DNA of 16,002 nt from an uncultured Bacillota bacterium (lineage in GTDB: Bacteria > Bacillota_I > Bacilli_A > RFN20 > CAG-826): positions 1-16,002 of the forward strand of contig CAMORJ010000029.1 of NCBI GenBank assembly GCA_946623775.1, written 5' to 3'. The position numbers and the translations under genes are program-made. The notes beneath the pieces were generated by a model, which ran no database searches, was not told where the DNA came from, and saw nothing but the letters and a program-made list of their open reading frames with translations. Below are positions 8,186 to 15,992 of the stretch, in pieces. Within the stretch, counting starts at the first letter, position 1. Every line of letters starts with the position of its first letter.

Positions 8186-8225
8186 GTATTAAACTCGTTC
8201 ATATTTTGCCACAAATGAGCAAAAT
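8186..8225 (-). promoter_or_regulatory. Promoter and palindromic operator of the DeoR-family gene
   Basis: On the minus strand TTGTGG (8214-8209), 17 bases and TAATAC (8191-8186) form a plausible sigma-70-type promoter just ahead of the AGGAGG box at 8173-8168. A perfect inverted repeat, ATTTTGC, nine bases, GCAAAAT (8203-8225), covers the -35 box, which is the expected position for a repressor site. The 12 bases at 8212-8223 recur exactly at the GH3 promoter (7297-7308). Autoregulation is therefore likely but unproven. Confidence 0.6.
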
Positions 8226-8331
8226 TACCAAACCGACTATAAAAATAATGAAAACTTCGGAGCGGCCTCCCTCCTTGCTTCTATACATTTATCGCGCGAG
8301 TACGAATAATTTAACAATCGAGGAAGAAACT

Positions 8332-10008
8332 ATGGCAGAAGAAGCAAAACCAACAGGCCCAACTGGGTCATTCTCTAAATTGTCCGCCGGAAAGCGCTGG
8401 TTCTTTTATTTGACCGGCTTTTTCTCAGGCATGTCCGTTATGGCGCTTGAGCTCGGCGCTCAGCGCATGCTCTCCCCTTATTTCTCCTCCTCGCAGGTCA
8501 TTTGGACCATCGTCATCGCCTTCATCATGGTAGCCATGGCCATAGGCAATCTCATCGGCGGAAAGCTCGCAGATAAATACACGTCCCCCACGTTTTTGTT
8601 TATTTTGCTCTTCGCGGCCGCCACATGGGTCATGCTGATACCATTTGTCGGCAAAGCGCTGATCGCGGCAATCGCATTAGGCTTTGCCTCATTCGTGACC
8701 AACGGTTATCTCATCATCACATCCATCGTCTGCTGCATCGTCATCTATATCTTCCCTCTTTTGGTCTTAGGCATGATTACGCCGACCATCGTCAAAAACG
8801 CGACCCGCGATTTGGCGGAAAGCGGCAAAATCGTCGGTCGCGTCGAAGCGTTCAACACCATCGGCTCCATCATCGGCACCGTCATCCCGACATTCGTCAC
8901 CATCCCGTTTATCGGCACCAGCGCGACTTTCATCGTGTTCGCTTCCATTCTTTATGCGATAGCCGCGTTCTATTTCGTCAGCCACAGCATCCTTAAGATC
9001 AAGCACATCGTCATCGCGGTGATCGCCTTAGGCGTAGGAATCTCCTCCACCTTCATCGGCACCGCTTTCTGGGACACCAGCGTCCTTTATGAAGGCGAAT
9101 CCGAGTACAACTACCTCCGCGTCGAGGAAAACGACTCGGAAATCATTTTGTCCACGAACGTATTGTTCGGCGTCCAGTCCATCAAAAAGAAGCAAAAGGG
9201 CCTCACCAACATGTACTACGATTACGCGATGGCCGCCCCCATCATGAGCGGAGTCCTCGACCGTCCGCTTTCCATGTGCATCCTAGGACTTGGGACAGGG
9301 ACATTCCCGAGCCAATGCTACGACTTCTTCGGCGATCAGATCGCAGAGGTCGACGGCGTGGAAATCGATGGGAAAATCGTACAGCTCTCGCGTAAATACT
9401 TCTCCTTGCCCGAGCAAATCAACGTTTTCGTCGAAGACGGAAGGGCGTTTCTGAACACCACCAGCAAGAAATACGACATCATCATGGTCGACGCCTATCG
9501 CGACATCACGATTCCCTATCAGATGAGCTCCGTGGAGTTCTTCACGCTGGTCAAAGACCATCTCAATCCCAACGGCACGATGGTCTTGAACCTCAATATG
9601 TATTCCACCGACAAGGCCTCCATCGGCGACTATATCGCCAGCACCGTCGCCCACGTCTTCCCGCAAACCTACCTTGCCCCGCTATCCGATATCGATGAAT
9701 CCGGAAACGTCGTCGACGTCGGCAGCAACTGCGAGCTTTACGCCATGAACGGCGCCAACCCATTGGAAAAGCTAAGCGAGCACGTCGACGACATCGAAGA
9801 CGTTTCGCTATGGAACATGATGAAGCGCGTGGAGGATAGGCTTACCAAAGTCGAGGACAAAGGCTATCTGCTCACCGACGACAAATCGAAGATCGACCTC
9901 CTCGGAATGGACGTCATGGATCAAACGATCGCCGCCTACCTAACCTATTACAGGAAAAGGATGGAAGGCATGAATCTCATCGAGATGATTCAATTCATCT
10001 TAGGTTAA
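8332..10008 (+). CDS. Multi-pass membrane protein fused to a spermidine-synthase-like domain
   Basis: The product has 558 residues in two parts. Residues about 20-255 contain seven or eight hydrophobic helices, the first near KRWFFYLTGFFSGMSVMALE. Residues about 265-500 carry a Rossmann-type SAM-binding domain of the spermidine synthase fold, with GLGTG at 319-323, the acidic VEID at 343-346, EDGRAF and a VDAYRD segment. In true spermidine synthases the last region binds the diamine and supplies a key Asp. The surrounding residues differ here, so the substrate is uncertain and other aminopropyl- or methyl-transfers are possible. Fusions of this kind are common and often annotated as fused MFS/spermidine synthase. 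I chose the ATG at 8332, preceded by GAGGAAG. The frame continues upstream to 7837 only as antisense of the regulator. No speD or putrescine pathway gene is near. The next gene, an amylase, begins 50 bases downstream on the same strand and may be co-transcribed. Confidence 0.9.
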   Translation: MAEEAKPTGPTGSFSKLSAGKRWFFYLTGFFSGMSVMALELGAQRMLSPYFSSSQVIWTIVIAFIMVAMAIGNLIGGKLADKYTSPTFLFILLFAAATWVMLIPFVGKALIAAIALGFASFVTNGYLIITSIVCCIVIYIFPLLVLGMITPTIVKNATRDLAESGKIVGRVEAFNTIGSIIGTVIPTFVTIPFIGTSATFIVFASILYAIAAFYFVSHSILKIKHIVIAVIALGVGISSTFIGTAFWDTSVLYEGESEYNYLRVEENDSEIILSTNVLFGVQSIKKKQKGLTNMYYDYAMAAPIMSGVLDRPLSMCILGLGTGTFPSQCYDFFGDQIAEVDGVEIDGKIVQLSRKYFSLPEQINVFVEDGRAFLNTTSKKYDIIMVDAYRDITIPYQMSSVEFFTLVKDHLNPNGTMVLNLNMYSTDKASIGDYIASTVAHVFPQTYLAPLSDIDESGNVVDVGSNCELYAMNGANPLEKLSEHVDDIEDVSLWNMMKRVEDRLTKVEDKGYLLTDDKSKIDLLGMDVMDQTIAAYLTYYRKRMEGMNLIEMIQFILG

Positions 10009-10058
10009 TGAATCCTCGCGCGTGCTAAACTAATATGCGTGCAACGGAGGTATTCCGC

Positions 10059-12080
10059 ATGAATAACAAGCATTTCTTTTCCGCATCGGTGATAACGTCG
10101 GCTTTCGCCATGGCCCTTTCTTCCTGCACGTTTGCGACCAAGCCTCAAGCGCCATCCAGCGCACCCGAAGGCGAATCCACTGCTCCGATATCCTATTCGG
10201 AAGGCGATGAGGTCGCTCCTGCGACAAACGTAGTCCCCCTAACCTCTTTGCCCACCAAATCCCGCAACTTCTACCAATTGCTCGTCTATTCCTTTGCCGA
10301 CGGCAACGGAGACGGCATCGGCGACTTCAAAGGCATCATCGATCACCTGGATTATTTAGAGGATTTGGGCGTAGGCGGATTGTGGCTGAGCCCAATCCAT
10401 GAAGCCAGGAGCTATCACGCCTATGACGTAACCGACTATTACTCCGTCAACCACCGTTATGAAGTCACGGTGAACAACAAAAAATACACCTTGGATACCT
10501 TGGTGAGCGAATGCCACCAAAGAGGCATCAAAGTCATCCTGGACCTAGTCCTCAACCACTCGGATTCGTCCTGCTCTTGGTATAGCCAGCACCGCGATTG
10601 GTATTCGGGCGTCGATGCCTTCGGCGGGAACATGAAGGACTTCAATTACGATAACCAAAATCTGCGCGAAGAAATCAAAAATGTCGGCAAATATTGGCTA
10701 AGAGAGCACAATGTCGATGGTTTCCGCCTCGATGCCGCGAAGTGGATCTACAATCGCGGCGGCGTCAACGGAGAGGCGGACGACGATAAGAATTATGCCT
10801 GGTGGCAGGAATACTATAACGCCTGCAAAACCGTGAATCCGAATGTCTACATGATCCAGGAAATCCTCACCGACCAATCGGGGGATATCGTGAACTACTA
10901 CAACACGAAGATGGACGGAGATTTCGATTTCGATGCGATTCCCTACATATACGAGGCATCCAGGGTCGGCTCCATCTCCGGCTATATGAACCATCTGAAA
11001 AGGGTCACCTCGGGCATCCGTCAGATCAATCCCGCGGGAATCCATTCCAGCACCGTATCCAATCACGATATCGGACGCATCCAGAACTATAAGAAGAGCC
11101 TAAAGGTCCTAAGCGGGTCCGCGCTGGCCTTCGCTGGGCTTTTGAATGTCTTGGCCCCAGGCGATTCCTATATCTACTATGGCGATGAGCTAGGCATGGA
11201 TGGCACGTGCTCCGGCACCAGAGAAGGCTATTACGAAGACCTCAACTACCGCACCCCAATGCCGTTTTCAAGCGGACGCACCAATTCCGAGAACTACCTA
11301 TATTCTTCCGTGCCCGGGAAAACGATGACGAGTTCCACCTATAAGAACGAATCGCCCGAAAATTCCTCTTTCAAGAACGTCTACCGTAAGGCAATGCAGG
11401 CCAAAAACAGAGCTCCGGCATTATTCCAAGGCGAAGTGGAAGTCAAAGAGGTCGAGGACGAGAACATCGGGCTATACGTATCCAAAAACGGCCAGTCCAG
11501 CGCATCCGTTTTGTTCAATGCCTCATCTTTTGCAAAGAAGGCGGTCCTTAAAGGAGTGACTTCTTTCCTAGGCGAAGCGTCATTGTCTGGAAGCTGCACC
11601 CTAAAAGGCAACGTCATCACCATGGCCCCGTATTCCGCCGCGGTATTCGAAGGCGATGTCAGCGTCTCCGATATATCGGGCGGGATTCCAGCGACTTCAG
11701 CCACCACCGCCACCATCGCCACCTCCACCACTCAAAAGGAAGCAAGCAAAGACGAGTTCGGCCAAGAGGTTACGTCCGAAGCATCTGGCTCTCTTACGAT
11801 CCACTGCATCGCCCCGGAATCCTGGGGCCATGTGAATTGCTATGCGTGGGTCGGGCAGAACCAATATTTGGGCGCATGGCCAGGAAGCGCGATGCAAAAA
11901 GAGGGGACCCAGTACACGATTAACATACCCCATGGGGCAAGCAACATCATCTTTTGCAGCAATGGCCAACAGACCGTGAACCTATATAGAAACAAGCCAG
12001 GCGAATACTGGTTCAAAATCGAATCGGGCTCCGGCAACAGCTATACCGGTGATTGGTATACTGGCAATCCAGCAATTTGA
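10059..12080 (+). CDS. Extracellular GH13 alpha-amylase lipoprotein with CBM26-like starch-binding module
   Basis: The product has 673 residues and should hydrolyse alpha-1,4-glucans such as starch at the cell surface. The signal peptide ends in the lipobox LSSC, with lipidated Cys23. The GH13 barrel (about 70-430) shows ADGNGDGIGDF, typical of calcium-containing members, and the four conserved regions: DLVLNH, DGFRLDAAK with nucleophile Asp225, MIQEIL with acid/base Glu268, and VSNHD with Asp337. All three catalytic acids are present. A C-terminal all-beta amylase domain follows, then a Thr/Ala/Ser-rich linker (about 543-565). The final domain (about 575-673) contains CYAWVGQ, LGAWPGSAM and NIIFCSNGQQT, which is the CBM26 pattern for starch binding. 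The ATG at 10059 has GGAGG eight bases upstream; an earlier in-frame ATG at 10035 lacks this and would spoil the signal peptide. The gene ends nine bases from the oppositely oriented glmS. Confidence 0.95.
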   Translation: MNNKHFFSASVITSAFAMALSSCTFATKPQAPSSAPEGESTAPISYSEGDEVAPATNVVPLTSLPTKSRNFYQLLVYSFADGNGDGIGDFKGIIDHLDYLEDLGVGGLWLSPIHEARSYHAYDVTDYYSVNHRYEVTVNNKKYTLDTLVSECHQRGIKVILDLVLNHSDSSCSWYSQHRDWYSGVDAFGGNMKDFNYDNQNLREEIKNVGKYWLREHNVDGFRLDAAKWIYNRGGVNGEADDDKNYAWWQEYYNACKTVNPNVYMIQEILTDQSGDIVNYYNTKMDGDFDFDAIPYIYEASRVGSISGYMNHLKRVTSGIRQINPAGIHSSTVSNHDIGRIQNYKKSLKVLSGSALAFAGLLNVLAPGDSYIYYGDELGMDGTCSGTREGYYEDLNYRTPMPFSSGRTNSENYLYSSVPGKTMTSSTYKNESPENSSFKNVYRKAMQAKNRAPALFQGEVEVKEVEDENIGLYVSKNGQSSASVLFNASSFAKKAVLKGVTSFLGEASLSGSCTLKGNVITMAPYSAAVFEGDVSVSDISGGIPATSATTATIATSTTQKEASKDEFGQEVTSEASGSLTIHCIAPESWGHVNCYAWVGQNQYLGAWPGSAMQKEGTQYTINIPHGASNIIFCSNGQQTVNLYRNKPGEYWFKIESGSGNSYTGDWYTGNPAI

Positions 12081-12089
12081 AACTAATTC

Positions 12090-13865
12090 TCATTCAACCG
12101 TAACGCTTTTGGCGAGGTTGCGGGGCTTATCGACGTTATAGCCTTTTAAGCACGCCACATAATAGGCAAGATAGAATGCAATCGAAGAGATGATGATACT
12201 CGAGAGGTAACTTGGGTAATCTTCAACGACAATCGCGTCTCCATTCTTAGATAGTTCGCTCGTAGAGATGACATATACCTTCGCGCCACGGGATTCGACT
12301 TCTTTGATATTGCCTCTCATGCTCGCCGCAGTGAGCTTATCGGTAACGAAAACGACTACAGGGGTCCCCTCTTCTATCAAAGCGATGGGCCCGTGCTTCA
12401 ATTCTCCGCCCGCAATAGCCTCAGAATGGATATAGCTGATTTCCTTTAGTTTCAGCGACGCCTCAAGAGACATGTAATAGTCATATCCCCTGCCCAAGTA
12501 GAAGATATCGCCCTCATTCTTGATGGCCTCAGCGATCTCTTTCACATTATCTTTGTATCTCTTATGGATGTGGGCGATGACCCTGCAGGCTTTGTCCAAA
12601 TCCTTCTTCACGTATTCGAGGTCGAAAACCGCTGCGACAAGGAAAAGCAAAGCGACCACTTGTGCAACATAGGCTTTCGTAGAAGCCACGGATACCTCTA
12701 CACCCGCATGCAATAGCAGCGAATAGGTGCACGCCCTTTCTAGCGTAGAGCCCTTGGTGTTCGTGATGATAAGCGTCTCAAATCCGCGTTCTTTGACTTC
12801 CTTAAGGCAATGGATTAAATCCGCGGTCTCGCCAGACTGAGAGATCAAGATGACAAATGGCTTCTTGCCAGGGAACATCGGATGAAACGCCCATTCGCTC
12901 GCGATGTAGGAAGCGGTAGGAATACCCATCTCCTCGAAATAACGCCCTCCAACCAAGGAAGCGTGATAGCTCGTTCCGCATCCTAAGAAGATGATGTGGT
13001 CGGATTCCCTTAATTTGGAAATCAATTCCGGATCGAAGGAGAATCCTTCATCTAGGCAATAGTAGTTCGTCATTCTGCGGATGACGGGCTCTATCTCCTC
13101 AATTTCCTTCATCATGTAATGGTCATAGCCATTAAGGGTATGACGGAGTAATTCCGCCTCCTTGGTGACGCGTTGCTTTTCGACTGGATTTCCATCGAAA
13201 TCGAATACACGGTACCCCTCTTTTTCTATGTAGCCATATTCTTTGTCGTCCAATTCCACGAAGAGGTTCGTGTATTCGATCATCGGCGAGGCGTCGCTGG
13301 CAAGCAGATGGAAATCCTTCCCCACCCCCATCAGCAAAGGCGAAGCGTTCTTCATGACGTAGATCCTGTCTTCGCCTAGATGGATTAAACCTACCGCATA
13401 GCTGCCTTCGATTTCCCTCATGGTGGAGGCGATGGCTTTTAGGACATCGCCGGTCTTCCTGAAATGGAATTCGATGAGATTCACGATGACCTCCGTATCG
13501 GTGTCCGTAGAGAAAGAAACGCCATCTTCCAAAAGGCGGCTTCTTAGTTCCAGGTAATTGTCGATGACCCCATTATGGACGATCGCGAATTGCTTTCCTG
13601 ACGATAGATGGGGATGGGAGTTGTTTTTGTTGGGCTTTCCGTGCGTCGCCCATCTGGTATGGCCTATCGCTACCCTTCCCTCCACGGATGGTGGAATCGT
13701 CGAATCGAGGAAATCAACCGATCCCGCCTCCTTGAAGATCTTGATATCGCCATTGCCAAAGGCAACCCCGGCCGAGTCGTAGCCGCGATAGTCCAGGGTT
13801 TGAAGACCCGCGATGACAAAGCGTCTGGACTGCGGTAGTCCGACGCATCCAACAATGCCGCACAT
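12090..13865 (-). CDS. glmS: Glutamine--fructose-6-phosphate aminotransferase (isomerizing)
   Basis: The product has 591 residues, close to the usual 600. It converts fructose 6-phosphate and glutamine to glucosamine 6-phosphate and glutamate, the entry step to UDP-GlcNAc and cell wall synthesis, in the cytoplasm. The N-terminal class II glutamine amidotransferase domain (1 to about 220) has the nucleophile Cys2 (MCGIVG), HTRWATHG, HNGVIDNY and TDTDTE. Two SIS sugar isomerase domains follow, with GCGTSYHA, SQSGETAD and STKAYVAQ in the first and GRGYDY, ELKHGPIALIEEG in the second. The C-terminus, DKPRNLAKSVTVE, matches the conserved tail of the family. The ATG begins two bases after the glnA stop, with only a weak GGGAAG box, so it is probably translationally coupled to glnA. 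There is no space for a glmS ribozyme, the element that regulates this gene in many Firmicutes. Confidence 0.98.
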   Translation of the reverse strand: MCGIVGCVGLPQSRRFVIAGLQTLDYRGYDSAGVAFGNGDIKIFKEAGSVDFLDSTIPPSVEGRVAIGHTRWATHGKPNKNNSHPHLSSGKQFAIVHNGVIDNYLELRSRLLEDGVSFSTDTDTEVIVNLIEFHFRKTGDVLKAIASTMREIEGSYAVGLIHLGEDRIYVMKNASPLLMGVGKDFHLLASDASPMIEYTNLFVELDDKEYGYIEKEGYRVFDFDGNPVEKQRVTKEAELLRHTLNGYDHYMMKEIEEIEPVIRRMTNYYCLDEGFSFDPELISKLRESDHIIFLGCGTSYHASLVGGRYFEEMGIPTASYIASEWAFHPMFPGKKPFVILISQSGETADLIHCLKEVKERGFETLIITNTKGSTLERACTYSLLLHAGVEVSVASTKAYVAQVVALLFLVAAVFDLEYVKKDLDKACRVIAHIHKRYKDNVKEIAEAIKNEGDIFYLGRGYDYYMSLEASLKLKEISYIHSEAIAGGELKHGPIALIEEGTPVVVFVTDKLTAASMRGNIKEVESRGAKVYVISTSELSKNGDAIVVEDYPSYLSSIIISSIAFYLAYYVACLKGYNVDKPRNLAKSVTVE

Positions 13866-13867
13866 GA

Positions 13868-15190
13868 TTATCTTCCCAAATATTTCCTAAGCTCGTATTC
13901 GCTGACAGAGGTGTGGTATTCCTTCCACTCCCTCTCCTTGGCTTCCAGATACCTTGGGAAGATATGCTCTCCAAGGGTTTCGCGGAGGAGCGCGCTTCTT
14001 TTGAATTCGCCCACCGCTTCATGAAGCGTCTCGGGGAGATGTTTGATTCCCATCTCCGCGATGACGTCATCGCTAAGCGCGAAGAGGTTATCCTTGACTG
14101 GGGCGATAAGCTTATCTTCGCTCGTTTCTTTGATTCCCTCCAAGCCGCAGGCAAGGATGCCCGCAAGCGCCAAATAGGGATTCGCGCAGGGATCGACGTT
14201 CCTCATCTCGGTGCGGGTGGCAAGGCCCCTTGCCGCCGGGATGCGGATAAGCGAGGAGCGGTTCGCATCGCTCCAGCAGGCATAGATAGGAGCTTCGAAT
14301 CCGCTGACAAGGCGTTTATAGGAGTTGACGATTGGATTGGTGAGAAGGGCCAGGTCGCGGCAATGGTTGATTAAGCCGCAGATCCACTTCCTGCACAGCA
14401 AAGACAGCTGCATGGGGTCATTCTCATCGTAGAAAAGGTTATGGCCCCTGCTATCGAACAGGGAGCAATTCGTATGCATGCCATTGCCAGCTTGCCCCTG
14501 CAAGGGCTTAGGCATAAACGAAGCAAGGTATCCGCGCTTCCTGGCCACGACCTTGACGACCTGCTTAAAGGTCTGCACGCGGTCGCAGGCAGTGACGACA
14601 TCGCTGTATTTGAAGGTGATTTCGTTTTGCCCTGGGCCGACTTCATGATGGGAGGCTTGGACGACGAATCCCATGCTCTCCAGCATCAAGGCAATCTCCT
14701 TGCGAACGTCCTCTCCGCCATCGAAAGGCGACAAATCGAAATACCCCGCCCTGTCGGCCGGAGTCAAATCGGGGGTTCCGTCCTCTTTGAGTTTGAACAA
14801 ATAGAATTCGGGCTCGAATCCGATGTTGAACGTATCGATTCCCATCTCCTTCATCTTGGCGACTTCCTTCTTAAGGACGTACCTGGGATCGCCGATGAAG
14901 GGTTTGCCATCCGGCATATAGACGTCGCACACGAATCTAGCGACACCCTCCTCGAAGGGAAGGGGAAGGAAGGTGTCGAGATCCGGATGCAGATACATAT
15001 CGGCTTCTTTGATCCTGACGAAGCCCTCGATGGAAGAGCCGTCGAACATGATCTTGTTCTCGATCGCGTCATCCAATTTGGTAACGGGGATCTCTACCGC
15101 CTTAATCGCGCCGAGCATGTCGGTGAACTGCATGCGGATATACAGGATATGGTTGTCCGCGATGATCTTCTTGATGTCTTCTTTGGTCAT
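13868..15190 (-). CDS. glnA: Glutamine synthetase, type I (alpha subtype)
   Basis: The product has 440 residues, close to the 444 of the Bacillus enzyme. It makes glutamine from glutamate, ammonia and ATP as a cytoplasmic dodecamer. The beta-grasp N-domain is followed by the catalytic domain with MFDGSSIEGFVRI, GFEPEFYLF, EVGPGQNEI, FMPKPLQGQAGNGMH, NSYKRLVSGFEAP and NRSSLIRIPAARG. The EGFVRI motif includes the Arg that in Bacillus GSI-alpha takes part in feedback inhibition. The length, and the absence of the insertion and adenylylation Tyr loop of the beta subtype, support GSI-alpha. I chose the ATG at 15190, which has GGAGA upstream; a TTG at 15235 would add 15 residues and has no ribosome binding site. 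glmS follows after two bases. The promoter region carries a GlnR/TnrA-like operator, so nitrogen control is expected, although no glnR gene is in the window. Confidence 0.97.
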   Translation of the reverse strand: MTKEDIKKIIADNHILYIRMQFTDMLGAIKAVEIPVTKLDDAIENKIMFDGSSIEGFVRIKEADMYLHPDLDTFLPLPFEEGVARFVCDVYMPDGKPFIGDPRYVLKKEVAKMKEMGIDTFNIGFEPEFYLFKLKEDGTPDLTPADRAGYFDLSPFDGGEDVRKEIALMLESMGFVVQASHHEVGPGQNEITFKYSDVVTACDRVQTFKQVVKVVARKRGYLASFMPKPLQGQAGNGMHTNCSLFDSRGHNLFYDENDPMQLSLLCRKWICGLINHCRDLALLTNPIVNSYKRLVSGFEAPIYACWSDANRSSLIRIPAARGLATRTEMRNVDPCANPYLALAGILACGLEGIKETSEDKLIAPVKDNLFALSDDVIAEMGIKHLPETLHEAVGEFKRSALLRETLGEHIFPRYLEAKEREWKEYHTSVSEYELRKYLGR

Positions 15191-15245
15191 GGTTTGAGTC
15201 TCCGTTATCAATGCCTTTTCGACATTTTTCTCCAAACAAGGCGTG

Positions 15246-15273
15246 ATGATAGACGAAAAATCAAAAATGTCAT
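15246..15273 (-). promoter_or_regulatory. Promoter of the glnA-glmS operon
   Basis: On the minus strand an ATGACA -35 box (15273-15268), a 16-base spacer and a TATCAT -10 box (15251-15246) each match the sigma-70/SigA consensus at five of six positions. Transcription would start near 15240, leaving a leader of about 50 bases before the glnA ATG. Confidence 0.65.
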
Positions 15274-15292
15274 GTATATTTTAGTTACATGA
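15270..15292. promoter_or_regulatory. GlnR/TnrA-like operator upstream of glnA
   Basis: A perfect inverted repeat, TCATGTA, nine bases, TACATGA, abuts and partly overlaps the -35 box of glnA. Its 17-base core (15273-15289) runs from TGT to ACA and fits the Bacillus GlnR/TnrA consensus TGTNAN7TNACA with one mismatch at position 5. In Bacillus, GlnR bound at such sites represses glnRA when nitrogen is plentiful. Position and sequence both support the same role here. Confidence 0.65.
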
Positions 15293-15384
15293 TTTTCGCA
15301 TACTCATATTTCTTTAGGCTTTATCGCATGTTTTTGTATTCTAAAACTTATGTTATTTTTGGTTGCAAACTCAAAAAACAGTTA

Positions 15385-15660
15385 TCAAGCGAATAAGTCG
15401 GCGTGCGATCCCGTGCGGAACAAAAGCAGCTCCAGCTCTTCGTCGTCAACGCAATAGACCAACAGCCAGTCGGGTTTAACATGGCATTCCCTAAAATCGC
15501 GGTATTCACCGGTCAAAGCATGGTCGTGGTATTTTGCTTCCAAAGTCTCTTGATTGGCGAGTTTGTTGACGACTTCTTCAAGCAAAGACAAATCAAGCCC
15601 GCGTTTTTTCGCGAGCCTGAGATCTTTAAGAAAACTGTTTGATCGAACAATTGTCAGCAT
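15385..15660 (-). CDS. YafQ-family toxin of a type II toxin-antitoxin pair
   Basis: The product has 91 residues and belongs to the RelE/ParE superfamily, YafQ branch, whose members cut mRNA on the ribosome. Family landmarks are visible: an early F-x-K-D-L-R-x-A-K-K-R-G segment, a His-rich HDHALTGEY, RECHVKPDWLLVY in the middle and a C-terminal RTGSHADLF. These supply the His and Asp residues that form the active site in E. coli YafQ, so the toxin looks intact. The ATG overlaps the antitoxin TAA by one base (TAATG), with GGAGG seven bases upstream. The toxin is the second gene of the pair, as in dinJ-yafQ. No clear hairpin terminator follows its TGA; only a short T-rich stretch is present. Confidence 0.93.
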   Translation of the reverse strand: MLTIVRSNSFLKDLRLAKKRGLDLSLLEEVVNKLANQETLEAKYHDHALTGEYRDFRECHVKPDWLLVYCVDDEELELLLFRTGSHADLFA

Positions 15661-15929
15661 TAGACTTCCTCCAATATCTCTGCAAACGAAGAATGGCGCT
15701 TGTATTTCTTTTTGTCTTTCTTCATTTCCCCCAATTCCGCAAAAGCGGCTCTTGTAGCCGCGTTAGGAATGTCTATGCGTATTTCAAAAGGTATTCTCTG
15801 CTCACGGACGGACTGCTGCAGGAACAAAGAAATAGCCGTAGATAAATCCAGTCCGAACTGAGAGAACAAAGCAATAGACTGTTCCTTAAGCTGAGGGTCA
15901 ATAGAGATGTTGGTGCTGACTTTTGCCAT
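15660..15929 (-). CDS. RelB/DinJ-family antitoxin
   Basis: The product has 89 residues. The N-terminal part (about 1-45) is a ribbon-helix-helix DNA-binding domain, beginning MAKVSTNISIDPQLK with LFSQFGLDLSTAISLFLQQ as the helical segment typical of RelB/DinJ. The charged C-terminal part, with a KKDKKKYKRHSS stretch and an acidic end, would wrap around and neutralise the downstream toxin. I chose the ATG at 15929, which has GGAGG seven bases upstream; the frame continues to 15968, but that part lies in the promoter and operator region. Antitoxins of this type repress their own promoter together with the toxin, and the palindromes just upstream are the likely target. Confidence 0.92.
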   Translation of the reverse strand: MAKVSTNISIDPQLKEQSIALFSQFGLDLSTAISLFLQQSVREQRIPFEIRIDIPNAATRAAFAELGEMKKDKKKYKRHSSFAEILEEV

Positions 15930-15947
15930 AAGAATACCTCCATTAAT

Positions 15948-15992
15948 ATGGTATTGTTTTATGCGCATATTATCAATATGTTGTGCGCATAT
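15948..15992 (-). promoter_or_regulatory. Candidate promoter and operator of the toxin-antitoxin pair
   Basis: TTGATA (15976-15971), 17 bases and TACCAT (15953-15948) on the minus strand form a possible promoter. The spacer contains a perfect 10-bp palindrome, TATGCGCATA (15960-15969). The 9-mer TGCGCATAT occurs at 15962-15970 and again at 15984-15992, 22 bases apart, about two helical turns. This fits cooperative binding of a ribbon-helix-helix antitoxin. The -10 box lies very close to the ribosome binding site, so the exact promoter is uncertain. Confidence 0.5.

Noticed and set aside
7837..8331. N-terminal extension of the spermidine-synthase-like frame by 165 residues
   Set aside because: It is the antisense strand of the regulator gene and intergenic DNA, has no membrane or domain signature, and the ATG at 8332 has a ribosome binding site.
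13866..13867. glmS ribozyme upstream of glmS
   Set aside because: Only two bases separate glnA and glmS, and coding sequence occupies the place where the ribozyme would lie.
15191..15235. TTG start adding 15 residues to GlnA
   Set aside because: There is no ribosome binding site before it, and the ATG at 15190 gives the usual family length and has GGAGA upstream.
14441..15292. 283-codon plus-strand frame opposite glnA
   Set aside because: glnA on the minus strand is certain from its motifs; the opposite frame has no recognisable features and arises from codon bias.
15960..15992. CRISPR-like short repeats
   Set aside because: There are only two 9-base copies, in the promoter of a toxin-antitoxin pair, which fits an operator better.
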